From Actinobacteria bacterium HGW-Actinobacteria-5 (GTDB lineage: Bacteria; Actinomycetota; Actinomycetes; Propionibacteriales; Propionibacteriaceae): 55,610 bases of DNA. The notes beneath the pieces were generated by a model, which saw only the letters and a list, made by a program, of their open reading frames with translations, was not told where the DNA came from and ran no database searches. Of the stretch, positions 26,967-35,469 are shown in pieces. Numbering within the stretch: the stretch's first letter is position 1; each line of letters starts with the position of its first letter. The translations under genes and the position numbers were made by a program. The stretch is taken from contig PHEV01000023.1 of assembly GCA_002843035.1 (NCBI GenBank), forward strand, positions 1-55,610. Direction: 5' to 3'.

Positions 26967-27886
26967 CAGTTGCCTCCGCTCCAGGTCGCAGCGGTCGCAC
27001 CGCTGAAGTACCGCTGCGCGATCGCCTCGCTGACGTGATTGCAGATCTGCTGCAGGGCGGTCATCCGCTGCGGCAGGTCATCCAGCAGCATGCCCGGGTC
27101 GCGGTACTCCAGCGCCGCCCGGGCGGTGCCGAGCAGTCGCTGCGCCTCGTCCGATCCGGCCCGCCGCGCCTTCTGGTCGAGTTCCACCAGGGCCGCCTGG
27201 GCAGCGCGCAGGTTGTGCACGACCGAACGCGGGAACAGCCGGTCCAGCAGCAGGAATTCGGCCGCGTCGGTGTCGGTCGTCACCCCGCCGTAGGTGCGCA
27301 CGAACGCGTGGTGGGCGCCACATCCGCGCAGGACGTTGCTCCAGGTGGCCTGGCTGCCCGAGATCAGGTGCGCGGTCGAGATCAGCCGGGCGGTCATGTC
27401 GATCCGCTCGATGTTCCGGCCGAGCGTGAGGAACAGCCACCCGTCGTCATGGCTCATCGTCTGGTCGGCGGTGCCGGAGATGACCGCACAGCGCTCCCGG
27501 ACGTGCCGGAACGCCGAGGCGGGGCGCATCCGCTGCAGCCGTCCGCCCTTGACCGAGTTCCACGTGGTGTTGATCGCCTCCCACATCTCGATCGAGACGG
27601 TCTCCCGGGCCCGCCGGGCGGCCTCGCGGGCGCCGCCGAGCGCAGCGGCAACCGAACTCGGCGAGGTCGGGTCGTAGCACAGCGCGCGCAGCACCTCGTT
27701 GGTGTCGGCGGACTCACCCACCGGCACCCCCATCACCTCGAGCAGGTTCACCGCCGCGTCGTCCTGGTCGACCGTGGGGTCGTCGAGCAGCAACTGGAGG
27801 TGCACCTCGACGATCCGCGTGGTGTCCTCGGCCCGCTCCAGATACCGGCCGATCCAGAACAGTGACTCCGCGATCCGGCTCAGCAC
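26966..27886 (-). CDS. Alpha-E domain protein (DUF403)
   Basis: A 306-residue all-alpha protein beginning at a GTG that overlaps the ATP-grasp gene by seven bases. The opening LSRIAESLFWIGRYLERAEDTTRIVEVH is the alpha-E (DUF403) signature. Later phrases WEAINTTWN and LTLGRNIERIDMTARL also belong to the family. Alpha-E proteins occur almost only beside circularly permuted ATP-grasp and transglutaminase-like genes. Their helical bundle is thought to serve as a substrate or partner scaffold; direct function is unknown. Confidence 0.93.
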   Translation of the reverse strand: MLSRIAESLFWIGRYLERAEDTTRIVEVHLQLLLDDPTVDQDDAAVNLLEVMGVPVGESADTNEVLRALCYDPTSPSSVAAALGGAREAARRARETVSIEMWEAINTTWNSVKGGRLQRMRPASAFRHVRERCAVISGTADQTMSHDDGWLFLTLGRNIERIDMTARLISTAHLISGSQATWSNVLRGCGAHHAFVRTYGGVTTDTDAAEFLLLDRLFPRSVVHNLRAAQAALVELDQKARRAGSDEAQRLLGTARAALEYRDPGMLLDDLPQRMTALQQICNHVSEAIAQRYFSGATAATWSGGN

Positions 27887-29448
27887 GACGCACCGCCGAT
27901 CCGGGTCTGCTGCTGTTGCTGCGCCTGCTTCTGCACCAACTCCGCGCCGAGTGCGCCCTGGGGCACGCCGGCCAGCGGCTCGCGCGGACGCCGACGCCTG
28001 CGATGGCCGCGGACGCCGTCCTCGGCGAGCACCCAGGTGTCCTTGGACCCGCCGCCCTGGCTGGAGTTCACGATCAGCTCGCCCTCGGGCAGCGCCACCC
28101 GGGTCAGGCCGCCGGGCAGCACGTAGATGCTGTCGCCGGAGTTCACTGCGAACGGGCGCAGGTCCACATGCCTCGGCGCCATCTTGCCGTCGATCATCGT
28201 CGGCACGGTGGACAGCTGCACGACCGGCTGGGCGATCCAGCCACGCGGGTCCTTCAGGATCCGGGCGCGCAGCGCGTCCAGCTGCTTGGCGTTGGCGCGG
28301 GGTCCGATCACGATGCCCTTGCCCCCGGACCCGTCCACCGGCTTCAGCACGAGCTCGTCGAGCCGGTCCAGCACCTCCTCGCGATGGGTCTCGTCCTCCA
28401 GCCGCCAGGTGTCGACGCTGGCCAGCTTCGGCTCCTCGCCCAGGTAGTAGCGGATCAGGTCGGGAATGTAGGTGTAGACGAGCTTGTCGTCGGCGACTCC
28501 GTTGCCGACCGCATTGGCGATGGTCACGTTGCCCGCGCGGGCCGCAGTGATCAGGCCCGCGCAGCCCAGCATCGAGTCGGAACGGAACTGGGCCGGATCG
28601 AGGAACTCGTCGTCCACCCGCCGGTAGATCACGTGGACGGGCCGCAGCCCCTGCGTGGTGCGCACGGAGACGCGTCCGTTGTGGCAGACCAGGTCGCGGC
28701 CCTCGACCAGCTCGACGCCCATCATCCGGGCCAGCAGCGCGTGCTCGAAGTAGGCCGAGTTGTAGACGCCGGGGGTGAGCACGACCACGGTCGGGTCACT
28801 CACCCCGCTCGGCGCGGAAGCCCGCAGGGCGGCCAGCAACTGCAGCGGGTAGCCCTCGACCGGACGGATTCGGTGCCGGGCCGTGACCTCCGGCAGCGCG
28901 GAGAACATCGCCCGCCGGTTGGTCATCACGTAGGAGACGCCGGACGGGACCCGGACGTTGTCCTCCAGCACGCGGAACCGCCCCACCTCGTCCCGGACGA
29001 GGTCGATACCCGCCACGTGGCAGCGCACTCGGTTCGGCATCCGGATCCCCGCGACCACCCGGTGGTAGTGCGGCGAGGTGACCACCACGCGGCGCGGGAT
29101 CACGCGGTCGCGGAACGCCCGGCCCTCGCCGTAGATGTCGGAGAGGAACGCCTCCAGCGCCCGGACGCGCTGGGCCACGCCCTCCTCCACCTCCGCCCAC
29201 TCCTCGGCCAGCAGCACGCGCGGCACGATGTCGAGCGGGAACGGCCGCTCCTCCCCACCGATGTCGAAGGTGACGCCCTGGTCCAGATAGGTCGACTTGA
29301 GGTACTCGGCGCGGGCGCGGACCTCGTCGGCGTCCAGCTTGGCGAGCTGCCTCAGCACCGAGCCGTAGGCCACCCGCACGCCCTGGGCACCCACCACCTC
29401 GTCGAAGGCCTTGGGGGTGCCGGCGTAATCGCGAAACAGCAGGCTCAC
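27880..29448 (-). CDS. Circularly permuted ATP-grasp peptide ligase (type 2)
   Basis: A 522-residue protein of the circularly permuted ATP-grasp type 2 group, predicted to form amide or peptide bonds with ATP. Family phrases include FPLDIVPRVLLAEEW, RDRVIPRRVVVTSPHYHR, the DLVRDEVGRFRVLEDNVRVPSG segment, and the glycine loop LKPVDGSGGKGIVIGP, followed by LDALRARILKDPRGWIAQP. The C-terminus adds an arginine stretch and a short polyglutamine tail, not a usual family part. The start GTG at 29448 has TAGTCT at -12 to -7, suggesting a leaderless operon mRNA. It leads the ATP-grasp/alpha-E/transglutaminase operon. Confidence 0.92.
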   Translation of the reverse strand: MSLLFRDYAGTPKAFDEVVGAQGVRVAYGSVLRQLAKLDADEVRARAEYLKSTYLDQGVTFDIGGEERPFPLDIVPRVLLAEEWAEVEEGVAQRVRALEAFLSDIYGEGRAFRDRVIPRRVVVTSPHYHRVVAGIRMPNRVRCHVAGIDLVRDEVGRFRVLEDNVRVPSGVSYVMTNRRAMFSALPEVTARHRIRPVEGYPLQLLAALRASAPSGVSDPTVVVLTPGVYNSAYFEHALLARMMGVELVEGRDLVCHNGRVSVRTTQGLRPVHVIYRRVDDEFLDPAQFRSDSMLGCAGLITAARAGNVTIANAVGNGVADDKLVYTYIPDLIRYYLGEEPKLASVDTWRLEDETHREEVLDRLDELVLKPVDGSGGKGIVIGPRANAKQLDALRARILKDPRGWIAQPVVQLSTVPTMIDGKMAPRHVDLRPFAVNSGDSIYVLPGGLTRVALPEGELIVNSSQGGGSKDTWVLAEDGVRGHRRRRRPREPLAGVPQGALGAELVQKQAQQQQQTRIGGASC

Positions 29449-29454
29449 GTGGCC

Positions 29455-29460
29455 AGACTA
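29455..29460 (-). promoter_or_regulatory. -10 element for a leaderless ATP-grasp operon mRNA
   Basis: On the minus strand TAGTCT fills positions -12 to -7 before the GTG at 29448, with no Shine-Dalgarno sequence between. The 180-base gap to the DEAD-box gene holds nothing else I can name apart from a short GTTTCA/GTTTCA near-repeat at 29470-29500. Confidence 0.45.
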
Positions 29461-29628
29461 GGCCGGGAGTGTTTCACGAAGGTATCCCCGGTTGTTTCAG
29501 GGAGATGTCGAAACGCGCCCGTTACGGCTCCGCCGACATTGCGCGGCCGGCTCCGCGGCGATCGGGCCGGACACCAGGACGCTGCGTTCGGGCGGAGCAG
29601 GGGCCGGGCGCTCGGGCCAGCGTGATGC

Positions 29629-31311
29629 TCAGCCCTTCTGCGGCTTGTGGCGCTCCTTCTTCCGGGGTCCGCGCTCCTCCAGGCGACGCAGCTCGATCAG
29701 CTTGCCGGAGATCCGGGTGTCGGCGAGCCGGGCCCAGGCACCGGCCGGGAGCTGGGCCGGCAGTTCGACCAGCGAGTGGTCGACGCGGATGTCGATGTGA
29801 CCGAAGTCGTCCCTGCCGAGGCCACCCTCGTTGGCCAGCGCCCCGACGATCTGACGCGGCTGGATCCGGTGCCTGCGTCCGACACTGATCCGGTAGGTGG
29901 CCAGTTCCTGCGCCGCCCGCCGGCGTCCGGTCTCCTCGCGCCGACCCTTCTCCCCCGGGTGCCCCGACGGGGCAATCTCCGGCTCGGCCTCGAGCAGCAG
30001 CGGAGTGTCGCCCTGCAGCACGATGGCCAGCGCCGCGGCCACGTCCACCTCGGCCACCTCGTGCTCGCGCACGTAGTGGGAGACCACGTCGCGGAAGAAG
30101 TCGACCGACTCCGAGCCCAGCGCGGCGGTGATCGCGTCGTCGAACTTGCTCAGCCGGGTGCTGTTCACGTCGTCCACGGTCGGCAAGGGCATCGGGGTGA
30201 CCTCCTGCCGGGTGGCCTTCTCGATCGCCCTCAACAGCCGGAACTCCTTCGGCGTGACGAACGAGATCGCCTCACCGGCCCGGCCGGCCCGGCCCGTGCG
30301 CCCGATCCGGTGCACGTAGGACTCGGTGTCGGTCGGGATGTCGTAGTTCACGACGTGGCTGATCCGCTCGACGTCGAGGCCGCGGGCTGCGACGTCGGTC
30401 GCGACCAGGATGTCGAGCCGGCCCGACTTCAGCTGGTTGATGATCCGCTCGCGCTGCGCCTGCGCGACGTCGCCGTTGAGGGCGGTCGCGGCGAACCCGC
30501 GAGCCCGGAGCCGCTCGGCGAGCTGCTCGGTCTCCTGCTTGGTGCGCGCGAAGATGATCATCGCCTCGAAGTTCTCCACCTCGAGGATCCGGGTCAGCGC
30601 GTCCAGCTTCTGCGGGTGGGAGACCTTCAGGTACCGCTGGCCGGTGGTGCCGACGGTGGCGGTCCTGGTCTTGATGTGCACCTCGACCGGGTCGCTGAGG
30701 TAGCGCTGCGCGATCTTGCGGATCGGGCCGGGCATGGTGGCGGAGAACAGCGCCACCTGCTTGTCGGACGGGGTGTCGGCGAGGATCGTCTCGACGTCCT
30801 CGGCGAAGCCCATCTTCAGCATCTCGTCGGCCTCGTCGAGGACCAGGAACCGCAGCTGGGTGAGATCGAGGGTGCCCTTCTCCAGGTGGTCGATCACCCG
30901 ACCCGGAGTGCCGACGACCACCTGGACGCCCCGACGCAGGGCGCTGAGCTGGACTCCGTAGCCCTGCCCTCCGTACACCGGCAGCACGTGGACGCCGGGC
31001 AGGTGGGCGCTGTAGCTGGTGAACGCCTCGCAGACCTGGAGCGCGAGCTCACGCGTCGGGCACAGCACCAGCGCCTCGGGCGCCTTCTGGGCGTGGCTGA
31101 GCAGGCTGAGCACGGGCAGGGCGAACGCCGCCGTCTTCCCGGTGCCGGTCTGCGCACGGCCGACGACGTCGTGGCCACCCAGGAGCGGCGGGATGGTGGC
31201 GGCCTGGATCGCGGTCGGGGTCTCGTAGCCCAGCTCGCGCACCGCCTTCAGCAGGCGGGGGTCGAGACCGAGGTCATCGAAGCGGATCTGGTCGGCCTCT
31301 GGCTGGTTCAC
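29629..31311 (-). CDS. DEAD-box ATP-dependent RNA helicase (DeaD/CsdA type)
   Basis: A 560-residue RNA helicase. It has the Q motif (FDDLGLDPRLLKAVRELGYETPTAIQ), Walker A AQTGTGKTAAF, VLDEADEML (DEAD box), FSATMP (motif III), VATDVAARGLD and HRIGRTGRAG (motif VI). The last part (about 465-540: TYRISVGRRHRIQPRQIVGALANEGGLG) is a DbpA-type RNA-binding domain, so it belongs with DeaD/CsdA-like helicases that act in ribosome assembly or cold adaptation. The start GTG at 31311 has TAGAAT at -12 to -7, suggesting a leaderless mRNA. It is 21 bases downstream of the RDD gene. Confidence 0.95.
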   Translation of the reverse strand: MNQPEADQIRFDDLGLDPRLLKAVRELGYETPTAIQAATIPPLLGGHDVVGRAQTGTGKTAAFALPVLSLLSHAQKAPEALVLCPTRELALQVCEAFTSYSAHLPGVHVLPVYGGQGYGVQLSALRRGVQVVVGTPGRVIDHLEKGTLDLTQLRFLVLDEADEMLKMGFAEDVETILADTPSDKQVALFSATMPGPIRKIAQRYLSDPVEVHIKTRTATVGTTGQRYLKVSHPQKLDALTRILEVENFEAMIIFARTKQETEQLAERLRARGFAATALNGDVAQAQRERIINQLKSGRLDILVATDVAARGLDVERISHVVNYDIPTDTESYVHRIGRTGRAGRAGEAISFVTPKEFRLLRAIEKATRQEVTPMPLPTVDDVNSTRLSKFDDAITAALGSESVDFFRDVVSHYVREHEVAEVDVAAALAIVLQGDTPLLLEAEPEIAPSGHPGEKGRREETGRRRAAQELATYRISVGRRHRIQPRQIVGALANEGGLGRDDFGHIDIRVDHSLVELPAQLPAGAWARLADTRISGKLIELRRLEERGPRKKERHKPQKG

Positions 31312-31317
31312 CTGTGG

Positions 31318-31323
31318 ATTCTA
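31318..31323 (-). promoter_or_regulatory. -10 element for a leaderless DEAD-box helicase mRNA
   Basis: The minus strand shows TAGAAT, one base from the ideal TATAAT, exactly at -12 to -7 before the GTG at 31311. The bases between (CCACAG) give no ribosome site, so initiation directly at the transcript end is likely. Confidence 0.55.
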
Positions 31324-31332
31324 GGCCAGTCG

Positions 31333-31863
31333 TCAGTCCGCGGCGAACCGGCGGCCAGGCTCCGTGCTGATCACCATCGTGCCGGCAAGGTGGTCGTAGA
31401 TCGTTCGCCCGTCGCCACGCAACAGCGACCCGACGTAGGCGCCCGGAACGGCGACCGCGAGCAGGGCGCCCACCCAGGCGGCCGCGCCACCGGCGCCGAT
31501 CGTGGCCGTGATCGTGGCCAGGTGCAGCAGCAGCCACGGCAGGCCGAGCTTGAGCAGATTGCGCACGAACGAGCGTCCCCACGAGATTCGCTCACCGCCG
31601 GGGTCGCGCCGCACCCGAAGGCCGAGTTTCAGCTTGCCGGGAGTGGCCTCGTAGCGTCCGGCCTCCAGCACGGTGAGCCCGATGGTCACCGGCAGCACCA
31701 CCGCAGCCATCCCGGCCAGGTTGAGCCCCAGCGGACCCACCCCTGCCAGCGCCCCGGATGTCAGCAGGCCGAGGGCGAGGGCTCCCACCAGGAGCGCCCA
31801 GACCAGCATCAGGGCGAGGTCGATCAGGCCCGCGCGGAGCCGACGCTGCGCTGTGCTGGTCAC
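31333..31863 (-). CDS. RDD-family membrane protein
   Basis: A 176-residue RDD-family membrane protein. The R-x-D-D-type signature is present in the form RRLRAGLIDLALMLVWALLVG at the start, with hydrophobic helices at about residues 12-35, 43-65, 97-128 and a late conserved RTIYDHLAGTMVI that marks the domain end. The function of the family is uncertain; some members have been linked to ion transport. The start is GTG at 31863 with TACCCT at -13 to -8 upstream, so the mRNA may be leaderless. It is divergent from the GNAT gene. Confidence 0.88.
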   Translation of the reverse strand: MTSTAQRRLRAGLIDLALMLVWALLVGALALGLLTSGALAGVGPLGLNLAGMAAVVLPVTIGLTVLEAGRYEATPGKLKLGLRVRRDPGGERISWGRSFVRNLLKLGLPWLLLHLATITATIGAGGAAAWVGALLAVAVPGAYVGSLLRGDGRTIYDHLAGTMVISTEPGRRFAAD

Positions 31864-31870
31864 GCAGCAC

Positions 31871-31876
31871 AGGGTA
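31871..31876 (-). promoter_or_regulatory. -10 element for a leaderless RDD-family mRNA
   Basis: TACCCT on the minus strand lies seven bases before the GTG at 31863, and no purine-rich ribosome site intervenes. It is close to the divergent TATCCT of the GNAT gene; the two start codons are only about 70 bases apart. Confidence 0.4.
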
Positions 31877-31921
31877 GCGGCCGCACCTGCCGAGCCCTGC
31901 GCGGCACACCCCGGGTGGCGC

Positions 31922-31927
31922 TATCCT
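31922..31927 (+). promoter_or_regulatory. -10 element for a leaderless GNAT mRNA
   Basis: TATCCT occupies -12 to -7 of the ATG at 31934, followed by GCGGCG and the start codon. A -35 element is not obvious. Confidence 0.5.
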
Positions 31928-31933
31928 GCGGCG

Positions 31934-33073
31934 ATGCAGGCCTTCCACCTCCGTGAGATCGCCGTCGGCACCGACTGGGCCTGGGACGCCCTGCACGACT
32001 TCGAGGTGGCGATCACCACCGAGCTGCACGGGGAGGACCTGGCCCCGTCCGCCGACTGGATGCGGCACAGCTACGCGAACGAGGTCTCGGCGATCAAGGC
32101 CGCTCTCCTCGCAGTGCCCGGACCCGCCCCGGAGCGGACGCCTGTGGGCCGATTCGGGCTGCCGCTCGCTCCTGCGGAGCCGGTCGGGTTGGTCGGCGCG
32201 GTCCAGTTCGAGCTGCCGACCGCGGACAACCGGCACCTGGCGGAGGACTGCTTCTTCGAGGTCCGGGCCGACCAGCGCCGCGCCGGGATCGGAACGGCGC
32301 TGTGGCGGGAGGTGGTCCGGATCGCCGGCGAGTTCGGGCGGGACACGATCCTGTGCTGGAGCGAGCACAACCTGGCCACCGCCGATCCTGACGCGGAACG
32401 GCTCGTACCGCCCACGGGGGAAGGCTGGATCCCGCTGGACGGGGGTAGTCGCTTCGCCCGGTCGCTCGGGCTGTCCCTGGCCCAGGTCGAGCGCCAGTCC
32501 CGGCTCGAACTCCCGGTTCCGCCGGCGCGGCTCGCCGAGTTGCGCGCCCTGGCCGAAGCGCGCGCCCTGCCCGCCTACCGGATCGTGTCCTGGGTCGGGC
32601 CGACACCGGAGGAGCACCTGGACCGGCTCGCGGCGATGAACCGGACGATGTCCACCGACGCGCCCAGCGGGGAGGTCGACTGGCAGCCCGAGAACTGGGA
32701 CGCCGACCGCGTCCGGGGCCTGGACGAGCAGATCCACCGGTCCAGCCACTCGGTGACGGCCCTCGCGATCGCCCCGGACGGCTCGGCTGCGGGCTACACG
32801 ACGATTCAGGTGCACGACTCCCACCCACAGCGGCCCGAACAGTGGACGACAGTGGTCGCCGCAGGGCACCGGGGCCACCGGCTCGGCCTGCTGCTGAAGG
32901 CCGTGAACCTGCAGCAGCTCGCCGGCGACCAGCCGGACACCCGCCACCTCGACACCTGGAACGCCGGGGAGAACGACCACATGCTGGCGATCAACGACCT
33001 GCTCGGATTCCGGCCGCACTCGGTCCACGGCGCCTGGCAGACGAGGAGCGTTCCGGTCGCGTCAGCGACCTGA
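31934..33073 (+). CDS. Protein with two tandem GNAT acetyltransferase domains
   Basis: A 379-residue protein with two GNAT folds in tandem. The N-terminal copy has the acetyl-CoA loop DQRRAGIGTALWREV near residues 115-130. The C-terminal copy has the loop GHRGHRLGLLLKAVN near residues 312-326, followed by TWNAGENDHMLAINDLLGFRP, a common end of GNAT enzymes. Double-GNAT proteins of this size are widespread in actinobacteria and include mycothiol synthase-like and antibiotic-modifying enzymes; the substrate is not evident. The start ATG lies directly after a -10 element. A hairpin follows the stop. Confidence 0.88.
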   Translation: MQAFHLREIAVGTDWAWDALHDFEVAITTELHGEDLAPSADWMRHSYANEVSAIKAALLAVPGPAPERTPVGRFGLPLAPAEPVGLVGAVQFELPTADNRHLAEDCFFEVRADQRRAGIGTALWREVVRIAGEFGRDTILCWSEHNLATADPDAERLVPPTGEGWIPLDGGSRFARSLGLSLAQVERQSRLELPVPPARLAELRALAEARALPAYRIVSWVGPTPEEHLDRLAAMNRTMSTDAPSGEVDWQPENWDADRVRGLDEQIHRSSHSVTALAIAPDGSAAGYTTIQVHDSHPQRPEQWTTVVAAGHRGHRLGLLLKAVNLQQLAGDQPDTRHLDTWNAGENDHMLAINDLLGFRPHSVHGAWQTRSVPVASAT

Positions 33074-33092
33074 ACACGAAGAGTCTCGACGA

Positions 33093-33110
33093 GCCCGGCG
33101 TCAGCCGGGC
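33093..33110. terminator. Hairpin between convergent GNAT and ketopantoate reductase genes
   Basis: Arms GCCCGGC (33093-33099) and GCCGGGC (33104-33110) enclose a GTCA loop. The hairpin sits between two convergent stops and has no T-run, as is usual for high-GC terminators. Confidence 0.45.
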
Positions 33111-33142
33111 GAGGAACAGGCCCGGCTCCCCGGATCCGCAGG

Positions 33143-34051
33143 CTAGGGCTGAACCGCCTCCGCGCCCTTCAGCAGTCCGTACAACACGGTGTTGACGGGC
33201 ACGTCCACGCCGAGTTCGGCGCCGAGTCGCACCATGGTTCCGGCGAAGCTGTCCACCTCGGTCGGGCGTCCGGCAAGGGCGTCCTGGGCCATCGAGGTGT
33301 AGTTCTGCGGGCCGAGGGTGTCCAGCACGTCGAGCCAGCGGTCGAGATCGGTCTCGTCGAGACGGACGCCGCGGGCGTTGGCGACCCCGATCACCTCGCG
33401 CTGGGCGGCGATCATCACCGCGCGCGCCGGGTTCGCCCGGTCCTGCAGCACCCCGTAGGGCGCCCGGATCAGGGCCGAGACCTGGTTCACCCCGACGTTG
33501 ATCAGCCACTTCCACCACAGCTCGTGCACCATGTCCTGCGGCACGACGGCCTCGATCCCCGCCCGGGCGAGCAGGTCGGAGGTCTCGGCCACCGCTTCGG
33601 CGTGCGGCCCGGGGTTGGCCGGCTCGCCGAACACGATCCGGCCGAGCGAGGAGAAGCGCACCTCCCGGTTCTCCCGGACCGCGTCGATCCCCACGCTCAC
33701 CGCCAGCAGGACGGTCGCCTGCGGGAACGCGGCGGCGAGCACTTCTTCGCTGTCGATGCCGTTGAGCAGGCTGAGCACGACCGTCCGCCCGGTCACGCAC
33801 GGACGCAGCAGCTCGATCGCCTCGTCCAGCGCGGCCCGCTTCACCGCAACCACGGCCAGGTCGGCAGGCCCGTCGGAGCCGTCGGAGAAGTCGAAGTCGT
33901 ACCGACGCCCGTTCACGATCGTCGGCTGTCCTGCGTAGCGGGCGCGGCGACCGGCGTCCGCGAGCACGCGCAGGTCGATGCCCGCCTCGACGAACCGGCT
34001 GGCGTAGCCGGCGCCGATGGCCCCGAGACCGACGAGCGCTACCCGCTCCAT
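33143..34051 (-). CDS. 2-dehydropantoate 2-reductase family protein (PanE/ApbA-like)
   Basis: A 302-residue NADPH-dependent reductase. The first enzyme feature is the nucleotide loop VGLGAIGAGYAS at residues 7-18. AVVAVKRAALDEAIELL and LLNGID follow, and the catalytic-lysine helix WWKWLINVGVNQVSAL and the late AGRPTEVDSFAG motif match ketopantoate reductases. It could make pantoate for coenzyme A, but the family includes other 2-oxoacid reductases, so I leave out the symbol. The ATG shares one base with the map stop (a GTG one codon upstream is possible), so it is coupled to the secY-adk-map operon. Confidence 0.88.
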   Translation of the reverse strand: MERVALVGLGAIGAGYASRFVEAGIDLRVLADAGRRARYAGQPTIVNGRRYDFDFSDGSDGPADLAVVAVKRAALDEAIELLRPCVTGRTVVLSLLNGIDSEEVLAAAFPQATVLLAVSVGIDAVRENREVRFSSLGRIVFGEPANPGPHAEAVAETSDLLARAGIEAVVPQDMVHELWWKWLINVGVNQVSALIRAPYGVLQDRANPARAVMIAAQREVIGVANARGVRLDETDLDRWLDVLDTLGPQNYTSMAQDALAGRPTEVDSFAGTMVRLGAELGVDVPVNTVLYGLLKGAEAVQP

Positions 34052-34893
34052 CACTCCCCCAGCGGTCCGAACTTCACGCCTCTGGCGGTGAGTTCAGCCT
34101 CGCCGCCGTCCTCGGCGGTGAGTACCCAGACGCCGGTGCCGGTCAGGGCGATCGTGTGCTCCCAGTGTGCGGCCAGCGAGTGGTCGCGGGTCACGACCGT
34201 CCACTCGTCGTCCAGCGTGGCGTTCGCCGCCGATCCGAGGGTGACCATCGGCTCGATCGCGATGCAGGTGCCCTTCACGAGCAGTTCCCCGCGCCCGCGA
34301 CGCCCCAGGTTGGGCACGTCGGGCGACTCGTGCATCTGCGTTCCGATGCCGTGCCCGGTGTACTCGGAGACGATCCCGTAGCGCGCCGGGTTCGACCGGA
34401 TCGAGGTCTCGACCGCGTGGCCGATATCGCCGATGCGGCCGCCGACCCGGGCGGCGGCGATGCCGGCCCACATGGCCTGCCGGGTGGCTTCGCTGAGCGC
34501 CTCGGCCGGCGCCGAGCCGGCGCCGACGACGAACGTGATCGCCGAGTCACCGTGCCAGGCGTCCAGGGACACGCCGAAGTCCACGCTGACCAGGTCACCG
34601 TCGACGAGCACGCGATCACCGGGGATGCCGTGCACGATCTCGGAGTTCACCGAGATGCAGGTCACCGCGGGGAACGGGGGCAGCCCGAAGCCTGCCCCGT
34701 AGCCGAGGAACGACGAGACGGCGCCGGCTTCGGCGATCCGCTCACGGGCGAGCTGGTCCAGCTCCGCAGTGGTCACACCGGGTCGGGCGGCCTCACGGAG
34801 CGCCTGCAGCGTGCGTCCGACCACGAGGCCGGCCGCACGCATCTTGAGGATCTGCCCGGCCGACTTCGCCCCGATGGACGCCCGGCGTGGCAC
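34051..34893 (-). CDS. map: Type I methionine aminopeptidase
   Basis: Map removes the initiator methionine from new proteins. The 280-residue protein has the five metal ligands of the family: the two aspartates of SVDFGVSLDAWHGDSA, His in EYTGHGIGTQMHE, Glu in IAIEPMVTLG and Glu in DDEWTVVTRD. The histidine of VNSEIVHGIPG also matches. It begins three bases after the adk stop. secY-adk-map is a common ribosomal-region order. The product is a little longer than the short E. coli form because of a basic N-terminal segment. Confidence 0.95.
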   Translation of the reverse strand: MPRRASIGAKSAGQILKMRAAGLVVGRTLQALREAARPGVTTAELDQLARERIAEAGAVSSFLGYGAGFGLPPFPAVTCISVNSEIVHGIPGDRVLVDGDLVSVDFGVSLDAWHGDSAITFVVGAGSAPAEALSEATRQAMWAGIAAARVGGRIGDIGHAVETSIRSNPARYGIVSEYTGHGIGTQMHESPDVPNLGRRGRGELLVKGTCIAIEPMVTLGSAANATLDDEWTVVTRDHSLAAHWEHTIALTGTGVWVLTAEDGGEAELTARGVKFGPLGE

Positions 34894-34896
34894 GGG

Positions 34897-35469
34897 TCAG
34901 GCGAGCCTGGCGTCGAGCGCCGTCGTGATCCGTCCGGCGACCTCTTCGATCGTCCCGATGCCATCCACCTCGACCAGCAGGTCGCGGTCGCGGTAGGTCG
35001 CAAGCAGCGGATCGGTCGCCTCGGTGTAGATCACCATGCGGTTGCGGATGGTCTCGGCGTTGTCGTCGGCGCGGCCTTCGAGCTCTGCGCGCTTCAGCAG
35101 CCGGTCCACCAGCACGTCGGTGTCGGCGACCAGCGAGATCACCGCGTCGATCGCCTGTCCGGTCCTGGCGAGCTCGCCGTCGAGCGCGTCCACCTGGCCC
35201 GCGGTGCGCGGGTAGCCGTCCAGCAGCCAGCCGGAGGCAGCGTCTGCCTCAGTGAGCCGATCGGCGACGATCGCGTTGGTGATCTCGTCGGGCACGTAGC
35301 CGCCCTCGGCCATGATCCGCGAGACCTCCTGGCCCAGCGGGGTCTGGTTCTTGACGTTGGCCCGGAAGATATCACCGGTGGAGATCGCAGGAATGCCGTA
35401 GTGGGCGGCGATGCCCGTGGCCTGGGTACCCTTCCCGACACCGGGAGGGCCCATGATGAGCAGTCTCAT
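34897..35469 (-). CDS. adk: Adenylate kinase
   Basis: Adk balances AMP, ADP and ATP. The start ATG overlaps the secY stop (ATGA), giving 190 residues. The P-loop is [11 protein letters not shown] at the N-terminus, with the AMP-binding phrases [11 protein letters not shown] and [12 protein letters not shown]. The LID region ([22 protein letters not shown]) is the short type without zinc cysteines, as usual in actinobacteria. It forms a block with secY and map downstream of the ribosomal operon. Confidence 0.96.
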   Translation of the reverse strand: MRLLIMGPPGVGKGTQATGIAAHYGIPAISTGDIFRANVKNQTPLGQEVSRIMAEGGYVPDEITNAIVADRLTEADAASGWLLDGYPRTAGQVDALDGELARTGQAIDAVISLVADTDVLVDRLLKRAELEGRADDNAETIRNRMVIYTEATDPLLATYRDRDLLVEVDGIGTIEEVAGRITTALDARLA

